A stretch of DNA of 64,000 nucleotides from Candidatus Dadabacteria bacterium (GTDB lineage: Bacteria > Desulfobacterota_D > UBA1144 > Nemesobacterales > Nemesobacteraceae), in NCBI GenBank assembly GCA_951812945.1, contig CATOTB010000001.1, positions 676,198 to 740,197 on the forward strand, written 5' to 3'. The notes beneath the pieces were generated by a model. It worked only from the letters and a program-made list of their open reading frames with translations. It was not told the DNA's origin and made no database searches. This document shows, piece by piece, positions 8,718 to 17,995 of this stretch (positions are counted from its first letter, which is position 1; each line of letters starts with the position of its first letter). Both the position numbers and the translations under genes were made by a program.

Positions 8718-9565
8718 AAGCCACGACACAGATATACGGCATTTTCGGCCATCCTGTATCCCAGAGCCTGTCTCCCGCCATGCATAACGCGGCGTTTAGG
8801 CATCTGGGGCTTGACTGCATTTATCTGGCCTTCGACGTAGACCCCCGAAACGTAGCTCAGGCCGTAAGTTCGATAAGAGCCCTTGGTCTTTGCGGAATTA
8901 ACGTCACTATCCCGCACAAGCAATCCGTCATGGAGGGTCTGGATGAAATTGTTCCCGAAGCGTCCATGGTCGGAGCGGTAAACACCATAGTTAACGAAGA
9001 CGGAAGGCTCAAGGGTTATAATACGGATGTCTCCGGAGTGCTTAGAGCCCTTCGCTCTGAGCTTGGATTTATCCCTCAAGACAAAAATGTCTTTATCGTC
9101 GGGGCCGGCGGAGCCTCAAGGGCCGTAATAGTGGCGATGTGTACGGGCGGCGCCCGGGGCGTTGCGATTGTGAACAGAACCTACTTGAAGGCGCAGAAGC
9201 TTTCAGAAGAGTTTTCTCCGCGGTTTGACGGCATTGGATTCTCCGCGGCACCGCTTGACGACGCCGAGAGGGTTTCTGAACTGGTGGCGCAGGCGGATAT
9301 TGTTATTAACTGCTCGTCTGCCGGAATGGGTGATATCGAACCGCTTCGTCTTCCGCTTGACCTGTTAGGTGAGAGTTGCGTTATCTACGATCTTGTCTAT
9401 AAGCCCCCGGTTACTCCGCTTGTCAGGGACTCTAGGGCTCTGGGGCTAAGAGCGGAATCCGGGCTCGGCATGCTTCTTTACCAGGGAGTTGACGCTTTTG
9501 AGATCTGGACCGGCGAGGACGCCCCGGTTGAGGTGATGAGGGAGGCCCTTTCTGTTCCCGGGTGA
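8708..9565 (+). CDS. aroE: Shikimate dehydrogenase
   Basis: NADP-dependent reduction of 3-dehydroshikimate to shikimate. The 285-residue protein shows the substrate-binding motif SQSLSPAMHNAAF (about 18-30), the catalytic Lys in NVTIPHKQSV (about 63-72), NTDVSG with the catalytic Asp (about 103), and the nucleotide-binding GAGGASRAV (about 133-141). The TTG at 8708 overlaps the end of ribF by 10 bp, and no later start would keep the conserved N-terminus. Together with aroQ it gives two consecutive steps of the pathway in this window. Confidence 0.94.
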   Translation: MEIKATTQIYGIFGHPVSQSLSPAMHNAAFRHLGLDCIYLAFDVDPRNVAQAVSSIRALGLCGINVTIPHKQSVMEGLDEIVPEASMVGAVNTIVNEDGRLKGYNTDVSGVLRALRSELGFIPQDKNVFIVGAGGASRAVIVAMCTGGARGVAIVNRTYLKAQKLSEEFSPRFDGIGFSAAPLDDAERVSELVAQADIVINCSSAGMGDIEPLRLPLDLLGESCVIYDLVYKPPVTPLVRDSRALGLRAESGLGMLLYQGVDAFEIWTGEDAPVEVMREALSVPG

Positions 9566-9579
9566 GGGGTCCGGTTTTT

Positions 9580-9588
9580 TGGTATAAT
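9580..9588 (+). promoter_or_regulatory. Extended -10 promoter for the small gene at 9627
   Basis: TGGTATAAT matches an extended -10 element (TGn plus a perfect TATAAT at 9583-9588). The predicted start point is near 9595, about 30 bp before the ATG at 9627. No -35 is evident, as is common for extended -10 promoters. Confidence 0.55.
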
Positions 9589-9626
9589 GAACCCAGAGTT
9601 CTTTAATCGGTCACGGGAGAATTTTA

Positions 9627-9851
9627 ATGAAAGTAACCAGCCCAGCCGGGGATTTTGAAATAACGGTGACGGAATCGTCCGTGGAGGGCGACTTCATAGT
9701 GGTAAGCGGGCAGATGGGGGTTTGGGATTCGCAGATCTACATGAAGCCCTCCGACCTTCTTAGTTTTGCGGGGGTGTTGTTTAACCTTCAGGTTGTTTTA
9801 TTCCTCGCCAAGCAACCGTTTAGATGGATCTTTGGCAGAAAACAAGATTAG
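9627..9851 (+). CDS. Small protein of unknown function
   Basis: A 74-residue product I do not recognise. The first 45 residues look like small beta strands (ITVTESSVEGDFIVVSGQMG). Residues about 46-66 are hydrophobic (LLSFAGVLFNLQVVLFLAK) and are followed by a basic end, so it may sit on the membrane with a cytoplasmic tail. That the gene is real is supported by its own extended -10 promoter and by GGGAG about 8 bp before the ATG. It converges on the binding-protein gene at 9971. Confidence 0.6.
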   Translation: MKVTSPAGDFEITVTESSVEGDFIVVSGQMGVWDSQIYMKPSDLLSFAGVLFNLQVVLFLAKQPFRWIFGRKQD

Positions 9852-9970
9852 CAGCGCGGTTTCTTCGGGGGAAAGGAATTTCTTGGCGATAGTGCTCACA
9901 AGGAATCCGTAAATTTCTCAAGTGCATTGCTGATCACACACTTCTTACCTCTTGTTCTCTTTGTTCGCGA

Positions 9971-11236
9971 TCAAGGAACGGAAATACTTCCCACTTTTAC
10001 CGGGATGCCGTCTGCACCGTACCTGCTGATCTCATAAATTCCTTCCGTAGGATCGCCCGCATCATCAAGTTCGATGGTGCCGGATACTCCGTCATAGTCT
10101 ATATCTTTACCTCTAACCACTAGATCGAGGCATTCCGGGAAGCTTTGGCACTTCTCGCCACCCCTTGTCACATCGCTTATCTCATTTACGTATTCCGATG
10201 GTTCCACAGTCCGTGCGCTCAAGGCGGCAAGAACCATGATAACGGTGGCATCATAAGCATGTCTCGGACAGGAAGGACATCCTATCTCTGGGGCAAATTC
10301 CATTATGCGGCGGGCAAAATCTGCGTTCTCCGGAAAAAAAGTAGTAATACCCTTTATTCCCTCTACCTGGACTTCGTTATCCGATATTTCCAGAAGATTC
10401 CTTACGCCTGCGTCAAGGTTCAGTGGCGTGGCTCCGGCAAGATATGCTTTTGCCCTGGATGGCCCCGTATCCGCGGCAATCAACGCCGCTATCACGTCCG
10501 TGCGTTCCGCTCCTAGGGGAAGGATGACTACAGCGTCAGGGTTAGAGGATCTGGCTTGCCGGGCGGCTTCTGCGTACTCCGAAGCCGAAGCCTCCGGGGA
10601 GTAAGGAATCTGCGTGATATTGGAACTGTCTCCTACCGCTTCTATTAAGGCATCTTTAAGAGCGTTGCCGTAAGCGTCGTCTATATGGATTACGGCGATG
10701 CTGTCGGCCCCTCCGTCTTCGGCTATAACCTTGGCGATAACTACGGCCCTGAACGCATCGGAGGGCTTGGATCTGAAGAAAAACCCGTTACCTGAGGTCG
10801 GTTCCGTAGTTAGAAGTGGAGAAGAACTGACCGGAGAGATCATTACCATTTCATATTCGTTTATCTCATCAAAGAGTCCCAAGGAAACGGTTGAACATCC
10901 GGCTCCGATAATGCCATGTACGCCCTCATCTATAAGCTGACTGAAAGATTTTTCCGCCGTGTCAAGACTGCACGCGCTGTCTCTCTCCGCGAGAATTACA
11001 TTTACACCCGCTTCCTGTATTTCCTTAACCGCCAGCCTGACTCCCGGTTCGTAGTTATGCCCTATCTCCGGTTCTCCTGTCTTAGAAAGAAGCATTCCCA
11101 TTTTAAAGACAGGGAAGGCGTCGAGGTTAAGGTCTTCGTCATCCGAACCACAGCTTGTCGAAGCAACAGCAAACGCGCCTACAACAAGCAATGTCATGAG
11201 TAACCCGAAAGTTTTTTGTAGTTTGTTTTTTCCCAT
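9971..11236 (-). CDS. ABC transporter binding lipoprotein, branched-chain amino-acid (LivJ) type
   Basis: A 421-residue type I periplasmic-binding protein. The N-terminus is a basic stretch, a hydrophobic segment and a probable lipobox ending in STSC (Cys about 29), so it is likely a lipoprotein. The fold is indicated by FKMGMLLSKTGEPEIG (about 44), the helix and loop GVHGIIGAGCSTVSLG (about 110), MISPVSSSPLLT (about 133), and SIAVIHIDDAYGNAL (about 183). Family members bind leucine-type amino acids, amides or other small ligands; the ligand here is unknown. No permease or ATPase lies beside it, so it is an orphan or serves a transporter encoded elsewhere. Confidence 0.85.
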   Translation of the reverse strand: MGKNKLQKTFGLLMTLLVVGAFAVASTSCGSDDEDLNLDAFPVFKMGMLLSKTGEPEIGHNYEPGVRLAVKEIQEAGVNVILAERDSACSLDTAEKSFSQLIDEGVHGIIGAGCSTVSLGLFDEINEYEMVMISPVSSSPLLTTEPTSGNGFFFRSKPSDAFRAVVIAKVIAEDGGADSIAVIHIDDAYGNALKDALIEAVGDSSNITQIPYSPEASASEYAEAARQARSSNPDAVVILPLGAERTDVIAALIAADTGPSRAKAYLAGATPLNLDAGVRNLLEISDNEVQVEGIKGITTFFPENADFARRIMEFAPEIGCPSCPRHAYDATVIMVLAALSARTVEPSEYVNEISDVTRGGEKCQSFPECLDLVVRGKDIDYDGVSGTIELDDAGDPTEGIYEISRYGADGIPVKVGSISVP

Positions 11237-11297
11237 CTTATACGGCCTCCGGAATTATATCGGTTGAAGGATTATGAGAGATAACGCGTAGAGTTGC

Positions 11298-12608
11298 TTA
11301 ACTGCCCGAAAACGGATCAGGAATATCGGGGTGCCAGCGCGCGAAATGATTTTTGTGCGCCTCCGTGTAAGCTCCGGGCGGATAGTACTTATCGTAGAAA
11401 TCAAGATCCAGATGATGGGCCTGCACCATGAACCGAAGGAACATCGGATCGGAAAAAGCCGGAAATCTCCCGTATGTATCGTAAACGTAGTTGCAGATGT
11501 CCTTTACGACCTGAATTTCATCCTTGCTGGGTCTTTCAACCTCGGCAAGCACCCCGGTCGGGTCCTTGTAGGGAAGTTTGTGCGATTCCCAGTTTGTCCA
11601 TTTCATGTCGTTAAACGCCTCCACGGCTTCCCCCATGTCTTTGTAGTAGGGCGGACAGAAAGCCTGGAACAGGTCGTCCCGGCCTACGGCCACGGGGTTC
11701 GGATTCCCTGTGTCGCCCTGTATATCGGGAGTTGCAAACCGGAAGCCCAGTCCCCTGTTAAAAGGGGTTCCCCCGAGCATGAACATGCTTGCGAATCCGC
11801 TGAAAAGCCATCCTCCGAGACCCAGGGTCTGAAGCGTCAGGACCATGTTCTGTCCCATGAAGGCCTGCTCCGCTATGTAGCCGTTTGCGAAGCGAAGTTC
11901 CGCCTCGACAAGCGGCATTCTTTTCGACTTGTCGAGAAACCCTTTTTCTAGCCACTCTGCGGTTCCGGGCGGTCTCAGCCTGTGGAGCTCATCGACGAAG
12001 TTAAACCTGTGGTCGGGTCTCATGTAGAAGAAGTAAAGGTTGATTATGCATGCCGAGAGGTCGGTTACTGGCATGAACACCGTGGTTCCGGGCTTGTTCA
12101 CGTTCCAAAGATTATGAGCGGCGATTCCAGGGGGTTTTGACGGCAGGTCCGCTCTTCCGTCCGAAAGCTTGATCTTGGATTCGCGGAACAGCTCAAGTAT
12201 CCGATCCACTCTCTGGTGGCGGGTCATTTTCTCAAGGCCCTCGAAATCCTCGGCACGGCGGTCATGCATCTTTATCATGTAGAGCCCCTCGTCGTTCGTG
12301 TAGAAAAGCTCCGTTCTGTGAACGTCCCCGAGGGCAGGGATCGTCTTGCTCGTAAACTGCATCTCAAGGTCAAGACCCACGTGCGGGGGGAAATCGGAGA
12401 GGTTTATGTTCTTTATGCCTAGCCCCGTCCACACCAGTATGGCTTCCTCAAGCTCAGATAGGGGTACGGGATCATGCTTGGACTTGTATTGCAGGGGTCC
12501 TCTTTCGATCTCCATTCCAAGACCGAAACGCCTGGACCTCCTCTGGAAAACGGCGTCGTAAAAACCGTGATTTATAGCGTGATCAAGACCTTCTGGGTGT
12601 TCGCTCAT
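11298..12608 (-). CDS. Nitroreductase-like protein
   Basis: The 436-residue protein has an N-terminal stretch that resembles the FMN-binding start of the nitroreductase family: RRSRRFGLG at about 23-31, then PVPLSELEEAILVWTGLGI at about 47-65. A later Gly-rich LQTLGLGGWLFSGF (about 262) resembles the family's ALGLG segment near the FMN. It is about twice as long as classic nitroreductases, nearer to large two-domain or SagB-like members. No signal peptide is visible. Substrate and role are unknown. It lies 42 bp downstream of def and is probably cotranscribed with it. Confidence 0.55.
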   Translation of the reverse strand: MSEHPEGLDHAINHGFYDAVFQRRSRRFGLGMEIERGPLQYKSKHDPVPLSELEEAILVWTGLGIKNINLSDFPPHVGLDLEMQFTSKTIPALGDVHRTELFYTNDEGLYMIKMHDRRAEDFEGLEKMTRHQRVDRILELFRESKIKLSDGRADLPSKPPGIAAHNLWNVNKPGTTVFMPVTDLSACIINLYFFYMRPDHRFNFVDELHRLRPPGTAEWLEKGFLDKSKRMPLVEAELRFANGYIAEQAFMGQNMVLTLQTLGLGGWLFSGFASMFMLGGTPFNRGLGFRFATPDIQGDTGNPNPVAVGRDDLFQAFCPPYYKDMGEAVEAFNDMKWTNWESHKLPYKDPTGVLAEVERPSKDEIQVVKDICNYVYDTYGRFPAFSDPMFLRFMVQAHHLDLDFYDKYYPPGAYTEAHKNHFARWHPDIPDPFSGS

Positions 12609-12650
12609 GAGTTTCTCCTTAGTTTGGGTTCTCCGCTTGCGCGGACAATT

Positions 12651-13199
12651 TCATTCCTCCTCCTCGGGATCGGATGGGGCCATAAGTTTCATATATTCAT
12701 TTTCCGTGACTATCTCCAGCGAACTCTCGACCCTGTCAAGAAATACCACTCCGTTTATGTGATCGTATTCGTGCTGGAACACTCTCGCCTCAAAATCCGA
12801 GAATCCCTCTTCGACGAGGTTGGCATTCCTGTCCCTGTAGACCGCCCGGATTGACTTGTGTCTCGGCACAAGCGCCCGGAGTCCCGGGATGCTGAGGCAC
12901 CCCTCCCAGTCCTTTTCCAACTCATCGGACACCGAGACTATTTCGGGGTTGATTATCACCTTGGTCTCCGTTTCCGGGGCATCGGGGTAGCGCGGGCTCG
13001 CGGTTCCGGCGATTATGAAGATGCGAAGGGCCTCGGATACCTGAGGAGCGGCGATTCCGACGCCGCTTGCTTCTGCGGCTGTTAGGATCATGTCGTCAAT
13101 CAGTTCCTGGATTTCTGAGTCGCTTATGCTCTCGACCCTTTCGGCTCTTTGCCTGAGTACGGGGTTTCCGAGTTCGGTGATTTCACGTTGCTGCGCCAT
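12651..13199 (-). CDS. def: Peptide deformylase
   Basis: Metal-dependent removal of the N-formyl group from new proteins. The 182-residue protein carries the three family motifs: GVGIAAPQV (about 46-54), EGCLSIPG with the metal-ligand Cys (about 97-104), and QHEYDHINGVVF, the HExxH metal site (about 139-150). The length is slightly above average because of an acidic C-terminal tail. It is transcribed divergently from the acyl-CoA ligase gene at 13301, with about 100 bp between the two starts. Confidence 0.95.
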   Translation of the reverse strand: MAQQREITELGNPVLRQRAERVESISDSEIQELIDDMILTAAEASGVGIAAPQVSEALRIFIIAGTASPRYPDAPETETKVIINPEIVSVSDELEKDWEGCLSIPGLRALVPRHKSIRAVYRDRNANLVEEGFSDFEARVFQHEYDHINGVVFLDRVESSLEIVTENEYMKLMAPSDPEEEE

Positions 13200-13300
13200 G
13201 GTTTTGACTGATTGAAAACAGCCCGCTTACAACTGATTGCGGGCCGGTGCTTAAGGTCTTATTATTATAGAACAAAAAACCGGGAGGTTAAAGAAGCTTC

Positions 13301-14800
13301 GTGGCGGAAATCGAGCTTATACAGAGGACGGAAGAGTTCGGGGAAAAGACTGCGGTTGAGGACTGGACGGGGAGTTTCACTTACGCCGACCTGCTTCGCA
13401 TCTCGCACTTTGCGGCCCTTAACCTTCTCGGGCGAGAAGAAGATCTCGGAGAGAAAAGGGTTGCCTTTATCGTTCCCCCCGGATTCGAGTACGTCGCGCT
13501 CAAACTCGGCGTATGGATGGCGGGAGGCGTGTCCGTACCCCTTGGTCTCACTCATTCTCCAAGAGAAATAGAATACGTCATAGGGGACTCCGGGGCGGAG
13601 ACGGTGGTTTTTCACCCGGACCTTGCGCATAAGCTTGAGGGGGCTAGTTTTGGTGCCGGAGTGCGGCTGCGGCGCCTCCCGGATGTTCTGCTGCCTGCCC
13701 GCGGAGAGCTTCCCCCTGTCCGCGAGGAAAGAAGGGCGATGATCATATACACAAGCGGCACTACCTCGAAACCGAAGGGGGTTGTCTCGACGCATCTTAA
13801 CATAAAGGCTCAGATAAACAGCATGACGGAAGCGTGGGAATGGAGCGCCGGGGATTCCATACTCAACGTTCTGCCTCTTCATCATCTCCACGGCATACTG
13901 AATGTTGTTCTCTGTTCCCTCTGGTCCGGCGCCAGGTGCGTTATGATGAACGGATTCAGTCCGCGGGACGTATGGGACAGGTTCGAGAGAAAAGACCTGA
14001 CCCTGTTTATGGGGGTTCCCACAATCTATTCCAAGCTGATAGACTGCTGGGAGGATTCTTCTGCCCGGGAGAGCGCGCGGATGAGCGATTCCATTCGGGG
14101 GTTACGCCTGATGGTCTCCGGTTCCGCGGCCCTTCCCGTGTCCGTTCTTGAGAAATGGAAGGAGATAAGCGGTCACGTGCTCCTTGAGAGATACGGGATG
14201 ACCGAGATAGGTATGGCTCTTTCGAACCCTTACAGGGGCGAAAGGCTTCCGGGGCGTGTGGGATTCGCGATGCCGGGGGTAGAGGCGGGTATTTTCGATG
14301 AACGCGATGAACCGCTCGGGGAAGGGAGCCAGGGTGAGATCAGGATAAAAGGGAAAAGCGTGTTTCTTGAATACTGGGGAAAGCCACGGGAAACGGAGGA
14401 CGCCTTCTGCGAGGGATGGTTCAAAACAGGAGACATAGCGTTTCTGGAGCGCGGGGGCTCCTACAGGATACTCGGGCGGGAGTCGGTGGATATAATCAAG
14501 TCGGGCGGATACAAGATATCCGCTCTTGAAATCGAGGAGGTGCTGAGGGAGCATCCGCTTGTCGAGCAATGCGCTGTGGTCGGAGTGGCCGATCCGAGCT
14601 GGGGAGAGAAGGTAGGGGCCGCGCTCGTTTTAGGTGAAGGTTCTTCGATTGAGCTTGAGGAGCTTCGCGACTGGGCTTCGGATAAGCTTGCCAGGTACAA
14701 GCTTCCGACCCGGCTTCTGCTTCTTTCCTCGCTTCCGAGAAACTCCATGGGCAAAGTTACCAAAAACGCGATTAAACAGTCTTTTGAAAATAGTTTATAA
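13301..14800 (+). CDS. Acyl-CoA ligase, malonyl-CoA synthetase (MatB)-like
   Basis: AMP-forming acyl-CoA ligase of 499 residues. The ATP-binding P-loop is IIYTSGTTSKPKGVV (about 148-162). LPLHHLHGILNVVLCSLWSGA (about 192) closely resembles malonyl-CoA and methylmalonyl-CoA synthetases of the MatB/ACSF3 type. YGMTEIGMALSNP (about 297), the hinge ILGRESVDIIKSGGYKI (about 390) and the C-terminal catalytic Lys in PRNSMGKVTK (about 483) complete the fold. It starts at GTG with GGGAGG about 13 bp upstream. Malonate-like use is inferred from similarity; the true acid is untested. Confidence 0.82.
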   Translation: MAEIELIQRTEEFGEKTAVEDWTGSFTYADLLRISHFAALNLLGREEDLGEKRVAFIVPPGFEYVALKLGVWMAGGVSVPLGLTHSPREIEYVIGDSGAETVVFHPDLAHKLEGASFGAGVRLRRLPDVLLPARGELPPVREERRAMIIYTSGTTSKPKGVVSTHLNIKAQINSMTEAWEWSAGDSILNVLPLHHLHGILNVVLCSLWSGARCVMMNGFSPRDVWDRFERKDLTLFMGVPTIYSKLIDCWEDSSARESARMSDSIRGLRLMVSGSAALPVSVLEKWKEISGHVLLERYGMTEIGMALSNPYRGERLPGRVGFAMPGVEAGIFDERDEPLGEGSQGEIRIKGKSVFLEYWGKPRETEDAFCEGWFKTGDIAFLERGGSYRILGRESVDIIKSGGYKISALEIEEVLREHPLVEQCAVVGVADPSWGEKVGAALVLGEGSSIELEELRDWASDKLARYKLPTRLLLLSSLPRNSMGKVTKNAIKQSFENSL

Positions 14801-14861
14801 TCTTCCCTGATAACCTTGCGACAGTTTTTCTGGGTTCTAAGGATAGAGTGTGGAGAGAGAC

Positions 14862-16058
14862 ATGAGCCGGAACGACAATACGCCCTTGCGCTCAAGCGGC
14901 CGTATCCATTACGGTCCTGACATGAGAACTCTTATCGTGGGCGGCGGCATCGCCGGACTCACGCTTTGCGGGCTTCTCCAGCAGCGAGGTTTTGAACCGA
15001 CTCTGGTAGAGAGGGCTCCCAAGTTCGGAGACGTGGGATACGTGATAGTGGTCTGGCCCTCCGGGAGCAGGATACTCAAGGGGCTTGGCCTTTACGAACG
15101 CCTAAGGGAGCAGGGCTGCGCCTTTACCGATTACAACATCTCCAACTACAAGGGCAAGGTTATAAACAGCTACACGATTGATTCCGTGGTGGAGAAATAC
15201 GGCCCCATAATAAGTATTTACCGCCCTGATCTCATAGACATACTGATGGGGGCGGTAAGAGGGGATTCAATCAGGATGAATACCACGGTCGTCTCCCTTG
15301 CTGATACGGACAACGGAGTCGAGACGGTGTTCAGCGATGGAAGCACGGGAACCTACGATCTCGTTATAGGATGTGACGGGATAAGGTCCAAAGTCCGCAA
15401 GGATATCTTCGGAGACGTACCGCTTCGCTACAGCGGCATGTCCGGATGGGGCTTCTGGGTCAACCCGGATATCTGCTCAAGCGAAGGGATAATCGAGTAC
15501 TGGGGCAAGGGAAAATTTCTCGGGATGTGGCCGACGCGCGGTCGACTTGCCGTTTTCACAAGCGTGAGGAGAAAATCCGGTGTCGGAGACAGCGTCGATA
15601 CGAGAATAGAGAGCATACGGCAGAATTTCGCCGAGTTCGGAGGAGTGGTGCCTGAAATTCTGAGTGGCCTTGATGACCCGCGCGATATTTACTATGACGA
15701 ATACAACGACCTCAAGATGGACCGCTGGTCGCACGGAAGGGTGGTGCTTGTCGGAGACTCGGTTCATGCAATACTGCCAAACGCGGGTGCCGGCGTATCG
15801 ATGGCGATGGAATCGGCCGCTGTTTTGGCCGAGGAGCTCTGCAGGACCGATTCCGTGAATCTCCCTCATGCCTTCCGGCAGTATCAGTCAAGAAGAAAGG
15901 GCAGGGTGAACAAGGTTCAGAACCAGTCAAGGATTATGGGGAAATTCATATATACTGAAAGCGGTATTCTATCGTCGATCCGAGATTATCTCGTGAGGGC
16001 ATATTCAAGCCGCCAGCTTTTCAGGTACTGGGACAATATGCTGAAAGATCCCCTGTGA
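14862..16058 (+). CDS. FAD-dependent aromatic-hydroxylase-like monooxygenase
   Basis: Class A flavoprotein monooxygenase of about 398 residues. Motifs in order are the FAD-binding LIVGGGIAGLTLCGLLQ, DLVIGCDGIRSKVR (the DG motif), and VVLVGDSVHAILPNAGAGVSMAMES (the GD motif, quoted in part). ATG 14862 is preferred over GTG 14850 because GGAGAGAG lies directly upstream of it; ATG 14922, beside the dinucleotide fold, is a third option. Relatives hydroxylate salicylate, urate, quinone precursors or tetracyclines, so the substrate is open. It follows the acyl-CoA ligase by about 60 bp. Confidence 0.82.
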   Translation: MSRNDNTPLRSSGRIHYGPDMRTLIVGGGIAGLTLCGLLQQRGFEPTLVERAPKFGDVGYVIVVWPSGSRILKGLGLYERLREQGCAFTDYNISNYKGKVINSYTIDSVVEKYGPIISIYRPDLIDILMGAVRGDSIRMNTTVVSLADTDNGVETVFSDGSTGTYDLVIGCDGIRSKVRKDIFGDVPLRYSGMSGWGFWVNPDICSSEGIIEYWGKGKFLGMWPTRGRLAVFTSVRRKSGVGDSVDTRIESIRQNFAEFGGVVPEILSGLDDPRDIYYDEYNDLKMDRWSHGRVVLVGDSVHAILPNAGAGVSMAMESAAVLAEELCRTDSVNLPHAFRQYQSRRKGRVNKVQNQSRIMGKFIYTESGILSSIRDYLVRAYSSRQLFRYWDNMLKDPL

Positions 16059-16109
16059 AGTCGATGTCAGGCAGTTTCTAAGATTGTTAATTCCGGAGTG
16101 TAAAATTTA

Positions 16110-17507
16110 ATGAAATTACTTAAGTATCTCATCTCCTTTGTCGTCGTAGCGGCGTTTTTCTCGTTTCCCCTATCAAAAGCTTTTTCCCATGGTTCCTCTG
16201 AATCCATTTCCCCCACGGTAGAGCGTCTTACCCCCTCGGTCGTAAATATAAGCACGACAAACGTGATAAAAACTTCACCGTTTGCCTCGCCGTACCAGGA
16301 TGAGCAGTTCAAGAAATTTTTCGAAAAGTTTTTCTCCGACCAGGTACCGGGAAGGGAATTCAGAAACAAGGGACTCGGTTCCGGCTTCGTAATGAGTTCC
16401 GACGGCTACATAATTACCAATAACCATGTCGTAAGGAAAGCCGAAGAGATCGAGGTGATACTAGAAGGCGGCAGGAAATACAATGCCAAAATAGTGGGCA
16501 CCGATCCAGTAACCGATCTGGCGCTGCTGAAAATCGACCCCGAAGAGCCTCTTCCCGCGGTGGAAATGGGTGATTCCTCGGCCCTTCAGATAGGAGACGG
16601 GGTGTTTGCCATTGGAAATCCCTTCGGCCTGGGTCACACGGTTACCGCCGGGATAGTCAGCGCGAAGGGAAGGGCCCTTGGAATCGGGCGGTACGACAAC
16701 TTCATTCAGACCGATGCGGCCATTAATCCCGGAAACAGCGGAGGACCGCTTTTTGACTACGAGGGTAAGGTGGTGGGAGTGAACACCGCGGTTATGGCAC
16801 GCGGCCAGGGCCTTGGTTTCGCCATACCGATAAACATGGCGAAGCTTGTCGTTGAGCAGCTCAAGGTTAGCGGGAGAGTTATCAGGGGGTGGCTCGGAAT
16901 AATGATTCAGGATATAACCCCGGAGATTTCCGAGGCGCTCGATATTAACCGCGACACGGGAGGACTTGTATCCGAGGTCAAGGGCGGAAGCCCTGCGGAC
17001 AAGGCGGGTATTCGAAGGGGGGACGTGATCGTTTCCGTTGAGGGAGAGAAGATTCCGGACGCCGCGACGCTTGCCAGAAAGCTGGCGCTTACCAAGCCCG
17101 GGGTCGATACGAACTTTGTCGTGCTTCGCGACGGGAAGGAGAGGATCTTCACCATAAAACTTATCGAGCATCCCGAGAACGAAAAGATCAAGGAATCCGA
17201 AGACAAGCTCAAAGCCGAGGAAGAGCTTGGCATTAAAGTGAGCGAGATAACGCAGCAGCTGAGAAACCGGTTCAAAATTCAGGCGTCGGGCGGAGTGATT
17301 GTCGCGAATGTTGCGCCGGGGAGCCTGGCCGCTGAATCAGGGTTTCGCGCGGGCGACGTGATACTTGAGGTAAACGGAGTCTCCGTTGACGGACTCAAAG
17401 ACTATCAGGAGGCTCTTGAGGAGCACGGGGCGGGGAAAACCCTGCTCTTTCTGATTGAACGCGGGGGCAGGACCATCTATCTTGGCGTAAAAACGGGTCG
17501 CAACTGA
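16110..17507 (+). CDS. degQ: DegQ/HtrA-type periplasmic serine protease
   Basis: A 465-residue Do-family protease and chaperone. A signal peptide (about residues 1-26) directs export. The trypsin-like domain carries the catalytic triad in NNHVV (His), TDLALLKI (Asp) and GNSGGPL (Ser). Two PDZ domains follow (about 255-345 and 375-460), as in DegP and DegQ. Its stop overlaps the start of ridA (TGATG), implying translational coupling. The paralogue (degP, degQ or mucD) cannot be settled from sequence alone. Confidence 0.9.
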   Translation: MKLLKYLISFVVVAAFFSFPLSKAFSHGSSESISPTVERLTPSVVNISTTNVIKTSPFASPYQDEQFKKFFEKFFSDQVPGREFRNKGLGSGFVMSSDGYIITNNHVVRKAEEIEVILEGGRKYNAKIVGTDPVTDLALLKIDPEEPLPAVEMGDSSALQIGDGVFAIGNPFGLGHTVTAGIVSAKGRALGIGRYDNFIQTDAAINPGNSGGPLFDYEGKVVGVNTAVMARGQGLGFAIPINMAKLVVEQLKVSGRVIRGWLGIMIQDITPEISEALDINRDTGGLVSEVKGGSPADKAGIRRGDVIVSVEGEKIPDAATLARKLALTKPGVDTNFVVLRDGKERIFTIKLIEHPENEKIKESEDKLKAEEELGIKVSEITQQLRNRFKIQASGGVIVANVAPGSLAAESGFRAGDVILEVNGVSVDGLKDYQEALEEHGAGKTLLFLIERGGRTIYLGVKTGRN

Positions 17508-17995
17508 TGATAGAGGAAAAACTCAGAGAACTTGGAATAAAGCTCGCCGAAGAAGTCCCGGCCCTAGGAAGCTATGTCCCCGCAACCGTGTCTGGCAACC
17601 TGATTTTTATATCGGGTCAGCTTCCCGTCGAGAACGGGGAGCTTCGCTTCACGGGCAAAGTGGGATCTGATCTTACGGTTGAGCAGGGCTACGAAGCGGC
17701 GAGGCTTGCGGCGATAAACGGCCTCTCCGTGATCAGTCATACTCTGGAAAACCTGCGTCAGCTAAGCAGAATCATAAAAATAACGGGTTACGTGGCAAGC
17801 GCTCCCGGTTTTACGGAACAACACAAGGTGATTAACGGCGCCTCCGAGTTTTTCTCAGACGTACTCTCCGAGAACGGACGTCACGCCAGGGTCGCGGTGG
17901 GGGTTCCCGGACTTCCCATGGACTCCCCGGTGGAAATTGAGATCATAGCCGAGTTCTCACCCGCTGCTAAAAGAGGCTCGGATATTTCCCCCTGA
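17507..17995 (+). CDS. RidA/YjgF family enamine/imine deaminase-like protein
   Basis: A 162-residue Rid-family protein, slightly longer than RidA itself (about 128). The family hallmarks are seen: FISGQLPVENG (about 45), AARLAAINGLSVI (about 77) and the C-terminal GRHARVAVGVPGLPMDSPVEIE (quoted in part), whose Arg is the conserved carboxylate-binding residue. RidA hydrolyses reactive enamines released by PLP enzymes. Several Rid subfamilies lack that activity, so the exact role is inferred. The gene is sandwiched with TGATG overlaps at both ends between degQ and an unknown gene. Confidence 0.85.
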   Translation: MIEEKLRELGIKLAEEVPALGSYVPATVSGNLIFISGQLPVENGELRFTGKVGSDLTVEQGYEAARLAAINGLSVISHTLENLRQLSRIIKITGYVASAPGFTEQHKVINGASEFFSDVLSENGRHARVAVGVPGLPMDSPVEIEIIAEFSPAAKRGSDISP

